A stretch of 56,839 bases of DNA from DASUTB01 sp036374835 (GTDB taxonomy: Bacteria; Actinomycetota; Actinomycetes; Jiangellales; Jiangellaceae). Every line of letters starts with the position of its first letter. Within the stretch, counting starts at the first letter, position 1. A program made the translations under genes and the position numbers. The notes below the pieces were generated by a model, which searched no databases, was not told the DNA's origin, and worked only from the letters and a program-made list of their open reading frames with translations. Shown here one piece after another: positions 8,601 through 16,747 of this stretch. The stretch is from NCBI GenBank assembly GCA_036374835.1, contig DASUTB010000018.1, positions 1 to 56,839 on the forward strand, written 5' to 3'.

Positions 8601-9709
8601 GGCGCCACCTTCGTGTCGTCCTGGGCCGACGTGTTGTCGGGTTCCGGGTCGGATCGAGTCACTGTGCCCACGTGCGCCGCGTCACGAACGGCCGGCCCGC
8701 GATGTGCGCCCAGCGTCCGGGCGAGCCTGCGCCCGGCCCGGTGGACGCGCGACGACTGCAGGAGCACGACGATGATCACTGCAGCCGCGAAGAAGACGGG
8801 GCTGGCCGCCGGCGGCACGCCGAGGAACGTAACTGTCGAGATCAGGGTCTGGATCGTGAACACGCCGATCACGGTTCCCGCGATGCTGAACTTGCCGCCC
8901 GTGAGCGACGTGCCGCCCATGACGACCGCGAGGATCGCGTACAGCTCGATGAACAGGCCGGCGGCGTTGGCGTCGGCGGCCATGATGTTGGAGCTGTACA
9001 GAATGCCGGCTATCCCGGACAGCGTCCCGCATGCGATGTAGGCGCCCAATACGATGCCGAGCGAGCGTACACCCGCGAGTCGGCTCGCCTTCGGGTTGAT
9101 GCCGACCGCCTCGGTCAGCATGCCTAGCGCCGTACGGCGCTCCACCAGGGCGACGATGGCGATGGCCACGACCGACACGTAGAACGCGAACGGCAAACCG
9201 AATATGTAGCCCTGGGCCATGAACCGGTACGGGTCGCTGTTCACCGTCGTGATGAACCCGCCGGTGATGAGCAATGCGATGCCACGCCCGGCGAGCATGA
9301 GCACGAGTGTGGCCACGATCGGCTGGATGCCCAGCACCGACACCAGAAAGCCGTTCCAGGCGCCTAAGGCGAGTGAGACGAGGACCGCGATGAAGATTGC
9401 GAACATCACGGTCGACAGGCTGTGCGGGGTGTCCGAGCGGTCGATGATGGTCAGCGCCACCGCGCCGGACACCGCCATGACCGCACCCACCGACAGGTCG
9501 ATCCCGCGGGTGGCGATGACGAGCGTCATGCCGAGTGCGATGAGCATGAGCGGCGCGCTGTTGCGGAGAATGTCGATGAGCGCCCCGTACAGCTGGCCGT
9601 CCCGAACGGTGATGCTCAAGAAGGTCGGTCGGGTGGCCGCGTTGATCGCGATGATCGCGATCAGGGCGACGACCGGCCAGAGCAACCGGTGCCTCAGGAT
9701 CTCTTTCAC
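8597..9709 (-). CDS. ytfT: Sugar ABC transporter permease, YtfT-like
   Basis: A 370-residue RbsC-type permease. The family region LMLIALGMTLVIATRGIDLSVGAVMAV is present, as is LYAILAVVMGGTSLTGGKFS near the end. A hydrophilic C-terminal tail of about 50 residues extends past the last helix, longer than in the enterobacterial relative. The GTG start overlaps the stop of the upstream ATPase (GTGA) and its own stop overlaps the next permease, so ATPase and both permeases are produced as a coupled set. Confidence 0.88.
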   Translation of the reverse strand: MKEILRHRLLWPVVALIAIIAINAATRPTFLSITVRDGQLYGALIDILRNSAPLMLIALGMTLVIATRGIDLSVGAVMAVSGAVALTIIDRSDTPHSLSTVMFAIFIAVLVSLALGAWNGFLVSVLGIQPIVATLVLMLAGRGIALLITGGFITTVNSDPYRFMAQGYIFGLPFAFYVSVVAIAIVALVERRTALGMLTEAVGINPKASRLAGVRSLGIVLGAYIACGTLSGIAGILYSSNIMAADANAAGLFIELYAILAVVMGGTSLTGGKFSIAGTVIGVFTIQTLISTVTFLGVPPAASPVFFAAAVIIVVLLQSSRVHRAGRRLARTLGAHRGPAVRDAAHVGTVTRSDPEPDNTSAQDDTKVAP

Positions 9710-11253
9710 GCCGCACTCTCCTCGTCCCCGCTGGCTATGTACTTGATGAGTCCATCGAGATCGATGTCGTGCGAATCGAGCTCGCCGATCTTACGGCGGT
9801 CTCGCATCACGGTGACGCGCTGGGCAAGTCGAAGTACCTCTTCGAGCTCGGATGAGATGAAGATCACCGAAAGCCCCTGTTCGGACAACTCGGTGACCTT
9901 GCGCTGGATGTCGGCCTTGGCGCCGACGTCGATGCCCCGGGTCGGCTCGTCCAGGATGATCAGCTCGGGAGCGGTCGCCAACCAGCGCGCGAGCAGTACC
10001 TTCTGCTGGTTGCCCCCGGACAGATTCCCGACTACGTGATGCGGATCGGCCGGTCGTACGTCGAGGGCTCTGATGTACTCATCGACGATGGCCTGCTGCT
10101 CGCTGCGCCGGATCGGTCGCCTCCAGCCGCGGCGTGCCTGAATCCCGAGCACGATGTTCTCGGTCACCGTCAGATCCGACACGACTCCCTCGGCGCGGCG
10201 GTTCTCCGACGAGAACGCGATGTGGTTCGCGATGGCATGACGTGGTGAGCTGACTTTCGCCGGCCGACCGTTGACCTCGATGTGTCCGGAGTCGGTTTTG
10301 TCGGCGCCGCAGAGCAGACGGACGAGCTCAGTACGACCGGACCCGAGGAGCCCGGCAATTCCGACCACCTCACCGCCGAATACGTCGATGTCGACGGGCT
10401 CGACGAACCCGCGCCGCCCGATCTTCGTCGCGCGCAGCACCGGGACGCCCGAGCGATCGATCGCTCGATCGGCCCTCGTGGAGATCGCTTCCAACTCGTC
10501 GAGCTCGCGCCCGATCATCTTGCTGACGAGTTCTCCCTGCGGCAGATCCTTGAGGAGGAACTCACCGACCAGCTGCCCATTGCGCAGCACAGTGACCCGA
10601 TCCGAGATCTCGTAGACCTGGTCGAGGAAGTGGCTGACGAACAGTACTGCCACGCCTCGGTCCCGCACTTCCCGGATTACCGCGAACAGTTGCTCAACCT
10701 CACCTCGGTCCAGACTCGACGTCGGCTCGTCCAGAATCAGGACCTTCGCGTCGAGGACCATCGCCCGACTGATCGCGACCAGCTGCTGGATGGCGATCGA
10801 GTGGCTGGCGAGGGTGGAGCGGGTGTCGAGGTGCAGGCCGAGATGGCCGAGGTGGCGTTCTGCCTCGAGGTGCACCGCCTTCCAGTCGATTCGACGCCTG
10901 TTGCGTGGCTCGTGCCCGAGCATCACGTTCTCGCCGACCGACAGGTTCGCGCAGAGGTTCACCTCCTGGTACACCGTCGAGATACCTGCCTTCTGCGCGT
11001 CGGCCGTGCCGGTGAAGACGCAGGATTCACCGGCAACCGTGATTGAACCGCTGTCGATCGCATAAACGCCGGTCAGAGCCTTGATCAGGGTGGACTTCCC
11101 GGCGCCGTTCTCGCCCATGACCGAATGGACCTCGCCCGGGCGCAGCACGAAGTCGACGTGGTCGAGAGCCAGGACGCCGGGGAACCGGATCGTGATGCCG
11201 TGCATCTCGACGATGGGCGGGACTTCGGCGTCTGCGGGCATCTGCTTGGTCAC
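9706..11253 (-). CDS. ytfR: Sugar ABC transporter ATPase, YtfR-like
   Basis: A 515-residue tandem ATPase that resembles YtfR along its whole length: the FPGVLALDHVDF start, Walker A GENGAGKST, VYQEVNL, Walker B VLILDEPTSSLD, VSHFLDQVYEISDRVTVLRNG, the second-domain GLLGSGRTE, LSGGNQQK and IILDEPTRGIDVGAKADI. It energises uptake through the two downstream permeases. It is the second gene of the operon, separated from the binding-protein gene by a 78-nt spacer with a strong hairpin. Compared with the second ATPase at 6020-7537 it is the closer match to the family's usual single ATPase. Confidence 0.92.
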   Translation of the reverse strand: MTKQMPADAEVPPIVEMHGITIRFPGVLALDHVDFVLRPGEVHSVMGENGAGKSTLIKALTGVYAIDSGSITVAGESCVFTGTADAQKAGISTVYQEVNLCANLSVGENVMLGHEPRNRRRIDWKAVHLEAERHLGHLGLHLDTRSTLASHSIAIQQLVAISRAMVLDAKVLILDEPTSSLDRGEVEQLFAVIREVRDRGVAVLFVSHFLDQVYEISDRVTVLRNGQLVGEFLLKDLPQGELVSKMIGRELDELEAISTRADRAIDRSGVPVLRATKIGRRGFVEPVDIDVFGGEVVGIAGLLGSGRTELVRLLCGADKTDSGHIEVNGRPAKVSSPRHAIANHIAFSSENRRAEGVVSDLTVTENIVLGIQARRGWRRPIRRSEQQAIVDEYIRALDVRPADPHHVVGNLSGGNQQKVLLARWLATAPELIILDEPTRGIDVGAKADIQRKVTELSEQGLSVIFISSELEEVLRLAQRVTVMRDRRKIGELDSHDIDLDGLIKYIASGDEESAA

Positions 11254-11276
11254 TTCACTCCAAGTGGTGCTCGGTC

Positions 11277-11300
11277 GGGGGACCGGCGTGAGCCGGCCCC
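11277..11300 (-). other. Intercistronic stem-loop between binding-protein and ATPase genes
   Basis: GGGG-A-CCGGC and GCCGGCCCC pair around a GTGA loop to give a 9-bp GC-rich stem with one bulged A. It lies between the stop of the YtfQ-like gene and the start of the YtfR-like gene. In many ABC operons such a structure protects the binding-protein message or partly stops transcription, so that the binding protein is made in excess. That role is inferred. Confidence 0.55.
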
Positions 11301-11331
11301 CCGGCGAATCCTCTGGTAGCGGGTTGCCGAA

Positions 11332-12339
11332 TCAGTACAGCCGGTCGTCGATAACCTCAGCCGCCCTCTCCGGCGTGAACTGCTCATCGTCGACGTACTG
11401 GAACTTCTCGACCTCCTCGCCGGCCAGCACGCCTTTCACGATGCCTGCGGCCAAGTCGCCCAGCAGCGGATTGCACTCGACGATGTAGTTGATCTTTCCG
11501 TCGATGAGCGCCTGCATGCCGTCGCGGACCGCATCAATCGAAACGATCTTGATGTCTTCACCCGGAACCAGGCCGGCCGCCTCGATCGCATCGATGGCGC
11601 CGAGGGCCATATCGTCGTTGTGGGCGTAGAGGAGGTCGATGTCCGACCCGTGCTTCTGCAGGAAGCCCTCCATGACGGTCTTGCCGTCGGCTCGGGTGAA
11701 GTTGCCGGTCTGGGAGTCGAGGACGTTGATCGCGGTCCCTTCAATCGCCTCCGCGAAGCCCGCGGCGCGGTCGTTGGCCGGCGCGGAGCCGGTCGTTCCC
11801 TCGAGGATGACCAGATTGGTCGGCTCGTCGCCGAATTCCTCGGCAGCCCACTCGCCGGCCCATCGACCCTCTCGTTCGAAGTCGAGGCCGACCCAGGCGG
11901 CGTACAGGTCCTCCGACGCCGACACGGTCCGATCCTCGAGGATGACCGGGATGTCGGCATTCGTCGCTTCCTGGAGGACGTCGTCCCAGCCGTCTTCGAC
12001 GATGGGTGCGATCACGATTGCATCCACGCCCTGGTTGATGAAGCTGCGCACTGCGGATATCTGTGCGGCCGGGTCGTTGTCGGCAGCATTGAAGATCAGC
12101 TCGAAGCCGTTCTCCTCGGAGAACGCCGCCTTCATCGACTCGGTGTTGGCGCTGCGCCAGCCACTTTCGGATCCGGTCTGCGCGAAGCCGACGGTGATGA
12201 CATCGCCCCCGCCGCTCTCGCTCGACTCGCTGGATCCCTCGTCCGCATTGCCGTCTTCCGATCCCCCGCAGCCGGTGGCCATGAGGGCCATTGCCCCCAG
12301 CAGCGCAACTCCGGCGCGAAGGGTCTTCCTTTTCCTCAT
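11332..12339 (-). CDS. ytfQ: Sugar-binding lipoprotein, YtfQ-like
   Basis: A 335-residue substrate-binding lipoprotein. Residues 1-24 form a lipoprotein signal (MRKRK, hydrophobic core, ATGC lipobox), followed by a Ser/Glu/Gly linker. The mature part carries the marks of the YtfQ branch: GFAQTGSESGWRSANTESM, AVRSFINQGVDAIVIAPIVEDGW, SQTGNFTRADGK and YAHNDDMALGAI. E. coli YtfQ binds galactofuranose, and that is the best guess for the ligand, but binding residues were not compared structurally. The ATG has GAGGAGG 8 nt upstream. It is the first gene of a seven-gene minus-strand operon, controlled by paired LacI-type operators upstream. Confidence 0.9.
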   Translation of the reverse strand: MRKRKTLRAGVALLGAMALMATGCGGSEDGNADEGSSESSESGGGDVITVGFAQTGSESGWRSANTESMKAAFSEENGFELIFNAADNDPAAQISAVRSFINQGVDAIVIAPIVEDGWDDVLQEATNADIPVILEDRTVSASEDLYAAWVGLDFEREGRWAGEWAAEEFGDEPTNLVILEGTTGSAPANDRAAGFAEAIEGTAINVLDSQTGNFTRADGKTVMEGFLQKHGSDIDLLYAHNDDMALGAIDAIEAAGLVPGEDIKIVSIDAVRDGMQALIDGKINYIVECNPLLGDLAAGIVKGVLAGEEVEKFQYVDDEQFTPERAAEVIDDRLY

Positions 12340-12431
12340 TGTCGGAACCTCCTCGTTGTGGTCCGGCCCTCACGAGGCCGCACGTTTGGGCGTACCCACG
12401 AGCCGCTCCCGGGTTCGGCACGTGGGCATGG

Positions 12432-12447
12432 ATGTTAACCTTCACAT
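12432..12447 (-). promoter_or_regulatory. Second, imperfect LacI-type operator
   Basis: ATGTTA-N4-TCACAT resembles the perfect operator at 12463-12478 with one arm mismatch. Its left end is 31 bp from that of the first site, close to three helical turns, and downstream of the predicted transcription start of the sugar operon. It could allow cooperative binding or roadblock repression. Assigned by similarity only. Confidence 0.45.
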
Positions 12448-12459
12448 CACGTGTCGCGC

Positions 12460-12486
12460 AGTATGTTAGCGATAACATTCCGGCAA
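12460..12486 (-). promoter_or_regulatory. Predicted promoter of the sugar-uptake operon
   Basis: On the minus strand a -35-like TTGCCG (12486-12481) is followed after 16 nt by CATACT (12465-12460). The perfect LacI-type palindrome fills the spacer, where a bound repressor would exclude RNA polymerase. The predicted start leaves a leader of roughly 110 nt before the YtfQ-like ATG. No transcription data are available. Confidence 0.5.
12463..12478 (-). promoter_or_regulatory. LacI-type operator, perfect palindrome
   Basis: ATGTTA-GCGA-TAACAT has perfect 6-bp arms around a centre containing CG, the usual architecture of LacI/GalR-family operators (TGTTAnCGnTAACA type in actinobacteria). It lies about 125 bp upstream of the YtfQ-like start codon. 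The lacI-family gene at 4943-6010 is the obvious binder. Confidence 0.65.
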
Positions 12487-12776
12487 CAGATTGCTACCTT
12501 CGTAGGTCGAATCGCCTGGAAATCAGTAGTCAGAACCGGGCAAAAAGGCGCATAGCTCGTGCAGCGAGTGTTCCGAGTAAGCGATGTGACAGATTGTGAG
12601 GGCTCACATCCGCGGACCGTCGTTCTGTGACTCGGAAATGCACAAGGTCGCACGCCTTCGGGTGGCCGCTCAGGCCGTTCGGGCTTTCGTGGACGCGGAT
12701 GAACGTTGGCGAACGCCTGTTTGGCCGACTGCTAGTGCACAACTGGAGACTGAAACTGAGACCGAACCGAAGCCGG
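12487..12776. other. Intergenic stretch without a recognisable gene
   Basis: No open frame here has a ribosome binding site or a recognisable product; the short frames present look random. Apart from a 14-bp palindrome at 12595-12608 (TGTGAG-GG-CTCACA), nothing distinct was seen. The stretch separates the sugar operon promoter from the tRNA-Ser terminator. Confidence 0.5.
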
Positions 12777-12807
12777 GCCTCCCGCCGGGTTCTGGCGGTG
12801 ATGAGGC
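12777..12807 (-). terminator. Stem-loop downstream of tRNA-Ser
   Basis: Reading the minus strand away from the tRNA 3' end, GCCTC-ATCA-CCGCC pairs with GGCGG-GAGGC around a 7-nt loop, about 20 nt after the tRNA. This is a plausible transcription terminator for the tRNA gene. Confidence 0.5.
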
Positions 12808-12827
12808 ATTCCCGCTGGTCAGAGGAG

Positions 12828-12914
12828 CGGAGGATGCGGGATTCGAACCCGCGAGGGCTGTAACACCCAACTCGCTTTCCAAGCGAGCGCCATAGGCCAC
12901 TAGGCGAATCCTCC
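12828..12914 (-). tRNA. tRNA-Ser (anticodon GGA)
   Basis: An 87-nt class II tRNA. The acceptor stem GGAGGAT pairs with ATCCTCC, followed by discriminator G; CCA is not encoded. The anticodon stem CTCGC/GCGAG closes the 7-nt loop TTGGAAA with anticodon GGA, complementary to + strand 12878-12880. A long variable arm and a GGTTCGAATCC T-arm follow, as expected for serine. It decodes UCC/UCU codons. It stands alone between the sugar operon and the divergent AraC-type gene. Confidence 0.95.
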
Positions 12915-12973
12915 GCGCAAGAGGGTAGCTCAGGACCGACGGCCGGGCTAAATCGTCAGTCTGTCCGCCTACC

Positions 12974-13822
12974 ATGGCGGACGTGGAGCCTAGTGCGAGT
13001 TGGATCAAGCACCGGCCCGCCCCCGCGTTAGCCAGGCATGTGGACCACTACATCGGCTACCGGCTCGCCGGGTTCGAGCCGGGGCTGCACCGCGGGCTGC
13101 CGTCCCCGAACATGACGTTGATCGCAAGCATCGGCCCCAGCATCGACATCGTCCGGCAAGTGGATCCAACCCAGTCGGCGGCGAGTTACGGCTGCGTTGT
13201 CGGTGGTCTGCATGCGCGTCCGGCATTTATCTCGCACGGCGGCTACCAGGAAGGGGTCGCGATCTCACTGACGCCGCTCGGCTGCCGCGCCGTGCTCGGG
13301 ATGCCGCCCAAGGCGCTCGTGAGCGTCTCGGCGGAGCTGGCCGACGTCGCCGGGCCGGCGGGCCGCGAACTTTGGCACCGGCTGCAAGGGACGACGAGCT
13401 GGCAGGAGCGTTTCGCCGCGTGTGACGAGGTGCTGGGACGGTTGGCCGAGCCGGACGCGACAACGCCGCCGGACCTCGTGCACGCCTGGCAGGTACTCCT
13501 GGAGTCCGGCGGATCCGCACCGATCAGGGAGATCGCCGATCGACTCGGCTGGAGTCGCCAGTACTTCGCGCGCCGGTTCGACGGCGAATTCGGGCTGGCG
13601 CCGAAGCTGGCCGCGCGGGTGATCCGGTTCGCCAGAGTTCGCCTGATGCTGGAGTCCACGCCACCGTTCGTCACACTCGCCCAGGTGGCTGCGGCATGCG
13701 GGTACTACGACCAGGCGCATCTGGATCGGGACTTCGCAGAGTTCGCCGGCTGCAGCCCGACCGCATGGCTGGCTGCCGAGCAGGTTCCATTCGTCCAAGA
13801 CGATGCCGAGACGCACGCGTGA
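12974..13822 (+). CDS. AraC-family transcriptional regulator
   Basis: A 282-residue regulator. The C-terminal third holds the two helix-turn-helix units of the AraC/XylS domain: PIREIADRLGWSRQYFARRFDGEFG and TLAQVAAACGYYDQAHLDRDFAEFAGCSPTAW. The N-terminal part (about residues 15-150) resembles the cupin-like sensing domains of this family but its ligand is unknown. The VOC-fold gene begins 10 nt after its stop, a common pairing in actinobacteria, so the two probably share a transcript and a stress or xenobiotic response. That role is inferred. Confidence 0.85.
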   Translation: MADVEPSASWIKHRPAPALARHVDHYIGYRLAGFEPGLHRGLPSPNMTLIASIGPSIDIVRQVDPTQSAASYGCVVGGLHARPAFISHGGYQEGVAISLTPLGCRAVLGMPPKALVSVSAELADVAGPAGRELWHRLQGTTSWQERFAACDEVLGRLAEPDATTPPDLVHAWQVLLESGGSAPIREIADRLGWSRQYFARRFDGEFGLAPKLAARVIRFARVRLMLESTPPFVTLAQVAAACGYYDQAHLDRDFAEFAGCSPTAWLAAEQVPFVQDDAETHA

Positions 13823-13832
13823 CGATGGCGGT

Positions 13833-14234
13833 ATGACTGATACACGCACGGCCGTCTGGCCGATCCTCACGTACCGTGATGCCCGCGCCGGCATGGATTT
13901 CCTCACCAAGGCGCTCGGCTTCGAGCAGCGCGCGGTCTACACCCGCGAGAGCGATCCTTCGATCGTGGAGCACGCCGAGCTACGGTGGCCGCTCGGCGGA
14001 GGAGTCATGCTGGGAACGGCCGGTAAGGACGATTCCCCGTTCGGTCGACGCGCGCCCGGCAACGACTGTGTCTACGTCGTGTGCACGGACCCGGACGGGT
14101 TGTTCGCACAAGCGGTCGATGCCGGAGCCGAAGTCGTCCGCGGGCTCACGGACGAGGACTACGGATCCCGCGGGTTCACCGTTCGCGACCCCGAAGGCAA
14201 CCTCTGGAGCTTCGGCACCTATGCAGGTGAATAG
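13833..14234 (+). CDS. VOC / glyoxalase-like protein
   Basis: A 133-residue protein of the vicinal-oxygen-chelate fold. The paired beta-alpha-beta-beta-beta units are visible: WPILTYRDARAGMDFLTKALGFEQ at the start and FTVRDPEGNLWSFGTY at the end, the latter carrying the usual metal-binding E/W region of the family. Members include glyoxalase I, dioxygenases and resistance proteins, so no reaction is assigned. The ATG at 13833 is chosen; an in-frame start ten codons earlier would overlap the AraC gene. It is probably co-transcribed with that regulator. Confidence 0.8.
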   Translation: MTDTRTAVWPILTYRDARAGMDFLTKALGFEQRAVYTRESDPSIVEHAELRWPLGGGVMLGTAGKDDSPFGRRAPGNDCVYVVCTDPDGLFAQAVDAGAEVVRGLTDEDYGSRGFTVRDPEGNLWSFGTYAGE

Positions 14235-14297
14235 CCTCACGACCGCGCGGTAGCCGCCTCGTTCTCCGGATTCGGCACCGAACCCGTACACTGGTCC

Positions 14298-14388
14298 GAG
14301 CCCCCCGTGCGGCGGTATCTCACCCAACTCCCCCAGGGCCGGAAGGCAGCAAGGGTAAGTGAGCTCTTCCGGGTGCGCGGGGGGTCTC
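14298..14388 (+). ncRNA. ffs: SRP RNA (4.5S type)
   Basis: A short bacterial signal-recognition-particle RNA. The conserved apical domain is present (CAGGGCCGGAAGGCAGCAAGG), and the ends GAGCCCCCCGTGC and GCGCGGGGGGTCTC pair to close the hairpin. A -10-like TACACT lies at 14286-14291, seven nt before the proposed 5' end. It guides Ffh to ribosomes making membrane and secreted proteins. Location just upstream of dnaX is common in actinobacteria. Ends are accurate only to a few nucleotides. Confidence 0.93.
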
Positions 14389-14420
14389 GTTTGTCGGTGG
14401 GAACGGCTATCGTGCATGGC

Positions 14421-16514
14421 GTGTCCTCCCTAGCGCTCTACCGCACGTACCGCCCCGGCCGCTTCGCCGACGTGGTGGGGCAGGACCATGTCACCGGTCC
14501 GTTGACTCGCGCGCTTGTCAACGATCGGGTGCATCATGCCTACCTGTTCAGCGGGCCGCGAGGATGCGGCAAGACGTCGTCGGCGCGGATCCTTGCCCGC
14601 TCGCTGAACTGTGCCGAGGGGCCGACCGCCGATCCGTGCGGCGAGTGCCGGTCGTGCACCGCTCTCGCGCCGAACGGGCCGGGCAGCATCGACGTCATCG
14701 AGTTGGACGCCGCCACCCACGGCCTGGTGGACGACGCCCGCGAGCTGCGTGAGAAGGCCCACTTCGCGCCGGTGTCGTCCCGGTTCAAGATCTACATCAT
14801 CGACGAGGCACACCAGCTCGGGCCCGGTGCGGCGAACGCCCTGCTCAAGCTGATCGAGGAGCCGCCGGAGCACCTCAAGTTCATCTTCGCCACCACCGCG
14901 CCAGACAAGATCATCGGCACGATTCGGTCACGCACACATCACTATCCGTTCCGGCTGATCCCGGCGCGCACGCTGCAGGAGAACCTGCGCTGGATCGGTG
15001 AGCAGGAGGGCGTCACGATCGAGCCGGCGGCGCTGGGTCTGATGGCGCGGGCGGCCGGCGGTTCGGCGCGGGACGCGCAGTCGATCCTCGGCCAGCTCAT
15101 CGCCGGCGCGGGCGAGGGCGGCGTCACGTACGACCTTGCCGTGGCGCTGCTCGGGTTCACCGATGCCGCGCTGCTCGACCAAGTGGTCGACGCGATCGCC
15201 GAAGGTGACGGCAGTGCCGTTTTCAACGCGGTCGATCAGGTGGTGGACTCCGGGCATGACCCGCGCCGGTTCCTCACCGACCTGCTCGAGCGGCTCCGCG
15301 ATCTGATCGTCGTGCAAGCGGCGCCGGACGCGGCGACGGCCGGGCTGATCGACGCACCACCGGAGGAGATGGAGCAGATCGTCCGGCAGGCACAGCGGTT
15401 CGGCAGGTCCGACCTCGTCCGGCTCGCCGACGTCGTCGACGAGGGCATCACCGCGATGAAGGGCGCGACACCGACGCGGCTCGCGCTTGAGCTCGTCTGC
15501 GCCCGCCTTCTGCTGCCTGGTGCGGGTGATCAGCTCGAAGACGTGCTTGCGCGGCTGGATCGCCTGGAACGTCGGCCGCTGCCGACCGGGTATACCTCCG
15601 CGCCTGCGCAGGCGCCGCCCGCCGCACCGTCGGGCCAGGCCGCGCCGCGAACGCCGGCCCAGCGAGCCGAGGCGTCGCGGGCCGAGCCTGGGCCGCCGTC
15701 CAGTGCGGCGTCCGGCCAGGTCCCCCCAACCGATCCGTCGGATTCGCGAGGAACCCGGGCGCCCGCTCGGCCGAGCGCACAGTCCGGTGCGCCAGCCGGA
15801 GCTGCGCAGTCCACGCCGGCGTCCGGTCCAACCCGTGGCTCGCCGGCGGGTGGGCAAGCCGGATCGGCTGCGCCGACGTCGGCAGCGGCGCCAAGCCAAG
15901 CCGGTGGACAGGTTCCGGCGTCCACGGCGGGCAGCTACAGCGTGGCCGACATGCGCCGGAGCTGGCCGCAGATCCTCGACCGGTTGCGCGAGATCAAGCG
16001 CACGCCGTGGAGCCTCATTTCGCAAGAATGCACGGTCCAGGACATGTCCGGCGGGGTGCTCACGCTCGGTTTCCAGAAGCCGAACCTGCGTGACACGTTC
16101 ACCCGGCGAGAGGACTTCCAGAATCACCTGCGCCAGGCGATCAGAGATGTCCTGGCCATTGAGGTCCGGATCGAGGCGATCGTCGCGCCGTCCGGCGAGC
16201 AGCCCGGCAGTCGTGGCAACACCGGGTCGGCCGAGCCCGCACAAGGTGCGCCGGACCCGCCCAGCCAGCGGTCAGAGCAGGACCGGGGCGGTGAACAAGA
16301 TCCGGTGAGTCCTGCGCCGGAGCAGCCGTCGTCGGTGAGCCCGAGGCTGCGTGCCGAAGCGTCGTCCGAAGCGGAGCCGGCACCTGAGAGGGCGGATCCG
16401 GACGCGCACGTCGATCCTGGCGACCGCGACCACGACGACTCCGGGCTGTCCGAGCAGGAGTTGCTGCAGCGGACGCTCGGGGCGACTGTCATCGAGGAGA
16501 TTCACCACAACTGA
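14421..16514 (+). CDS. dnaX: DNA polymerase III gamma/tau subunit
   Basis: About 697 residues. The start SSLALYRTYRPGRFADVVGQ is typical of DnaX, then Walker A SGPRGCGKTSSAR, a four-cysteine zinc knuckle (C-x8-C-x2-C-x2-C), Walker B IIDEAHQL and the sensor region FATTAPDKIIGTIRSRTHHYPF. These form the AAA+ clamp-loader core and domain III up to about residue 380. A long Ala/Pro/Ser/Gly-rich linker and a short conserved C-terminal region for polymerase contact follow. The GTG at 14421 is chosen because it begins the conserved N-terminus; an upstream in-frame start would lie inside the SRP RNA. No slippery heptamer for a gamma frameshift was noticed. Confidence 0.93.
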   Translation: MSSLALYRTYRPGRFADVVGQDHVTGPLTRALVNDRVHHAYLFSGPRGCGKTSSARILARSLNCAEGPTADPCGECRSCTALAPNGPGSIDVIELDAATHGLVDDARELREKAHFAPVSSRFKIYIIDEAHQLGPGAANALLKLIEEPPEHLKFIFATTAPDKIIGTIRSRTHHYPFRLIPARTLQENLRWIGEQEGVTIEPAALGLMARAAGGSARDAQSILGQLIAGAGEGGVTYDLAVALLGFTDAALLDQVVDAIAEGDGSAVFNAVDQVVDSGHDPRRFLTDLLERLRDLIVVQAAPDAATAGLIDAPPEEMEQIVRQAQRFGRSDLVRLADVVDEGITAMKGATPTRLALELVCARLLLPGAGDQLEDVLARLDRLERRPLPTGYTSAPAQAPPAAPSGQAAPRTPAQRAEASRAEPGPPSSAASGQVPPTDPSDSRGTRAPARPSAQSGAPAGAAQSTPASGPTRGSPAGGQAGSAAPTSAAAPSQAGGQVPASTAGSYSVADMRRSWPQILDRLREIKRTPWSLISQECTVQDMSGGVLTLGFQKPNLRDTFTRREDFQNHLRQAIRDVLAIEVRIEAIVAPSGEQPGSRGNTGSAEPAQGAPDPPSQRSEQDRGGEQDPVSPAPEQPSSVSPRLRAEASSEAEPAPERADPDAHVDPGDRDHDDSGLSEQELLQRTLGATVIEEIHHN

Positions 16515-16526
16515 GCGCGTCGTGCG

Positions 16527-16606
16527 CAGCTCGCGCATATCGTGCCCCCACGGATCGCTCAAAACAGGGCAAAACATCGGCGAAGGTAGGCACGATCTCA
16601 GCGAGG
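16527..16606 (-). repeat. 80-bp palindromic repeat, copy 1
   Basis: Read on the minus strand it opens with CCTCGCTGAGATCGTGC and closes with GCACGATATGCGCGAGCTG. These ends match the copies at 28511-28589 and 29791-29869, while the middle 40 nt differ. The ends are imperfect inverted repeats, so each unit can fold into a hairpin. This copy starts 13 nt after the dnaX stop codon. Confidence 0.7.
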
Positions 16607-16747
16607 TGCGCGTAAGTGCGCGCGGTGGGGCAGGGCAGCCTTTGAAGCCGGGGATCCGCGGGTGCCCTCCGAGTGTCCGGCCTGGACGTGCGGGGGCTAG
16701 GCTCGCTCTATACGTACGCACCGTGCTCGCCATAAGGAGGGCCAGCA

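Noticed and set aside
7554..9041. 495-residue + strand open frame antisense to the two permeases
   Set aside because: The translation is rich in Asp/Gln/Arg/Gly without domain motifs, while the minus strand encodes well-conserved transport proteins.
12828..12973. Integrated element at tRNA-Ser
   Set aside because: No integrase, no duplicated tRNA 3' end and no foreign gene block flank the tRNA.
14421..16514. Programmed frameshift in dnaX
   Set aside because: No A- or T-rich slippery heptamer with a following hairpin was noticed in the coding region.
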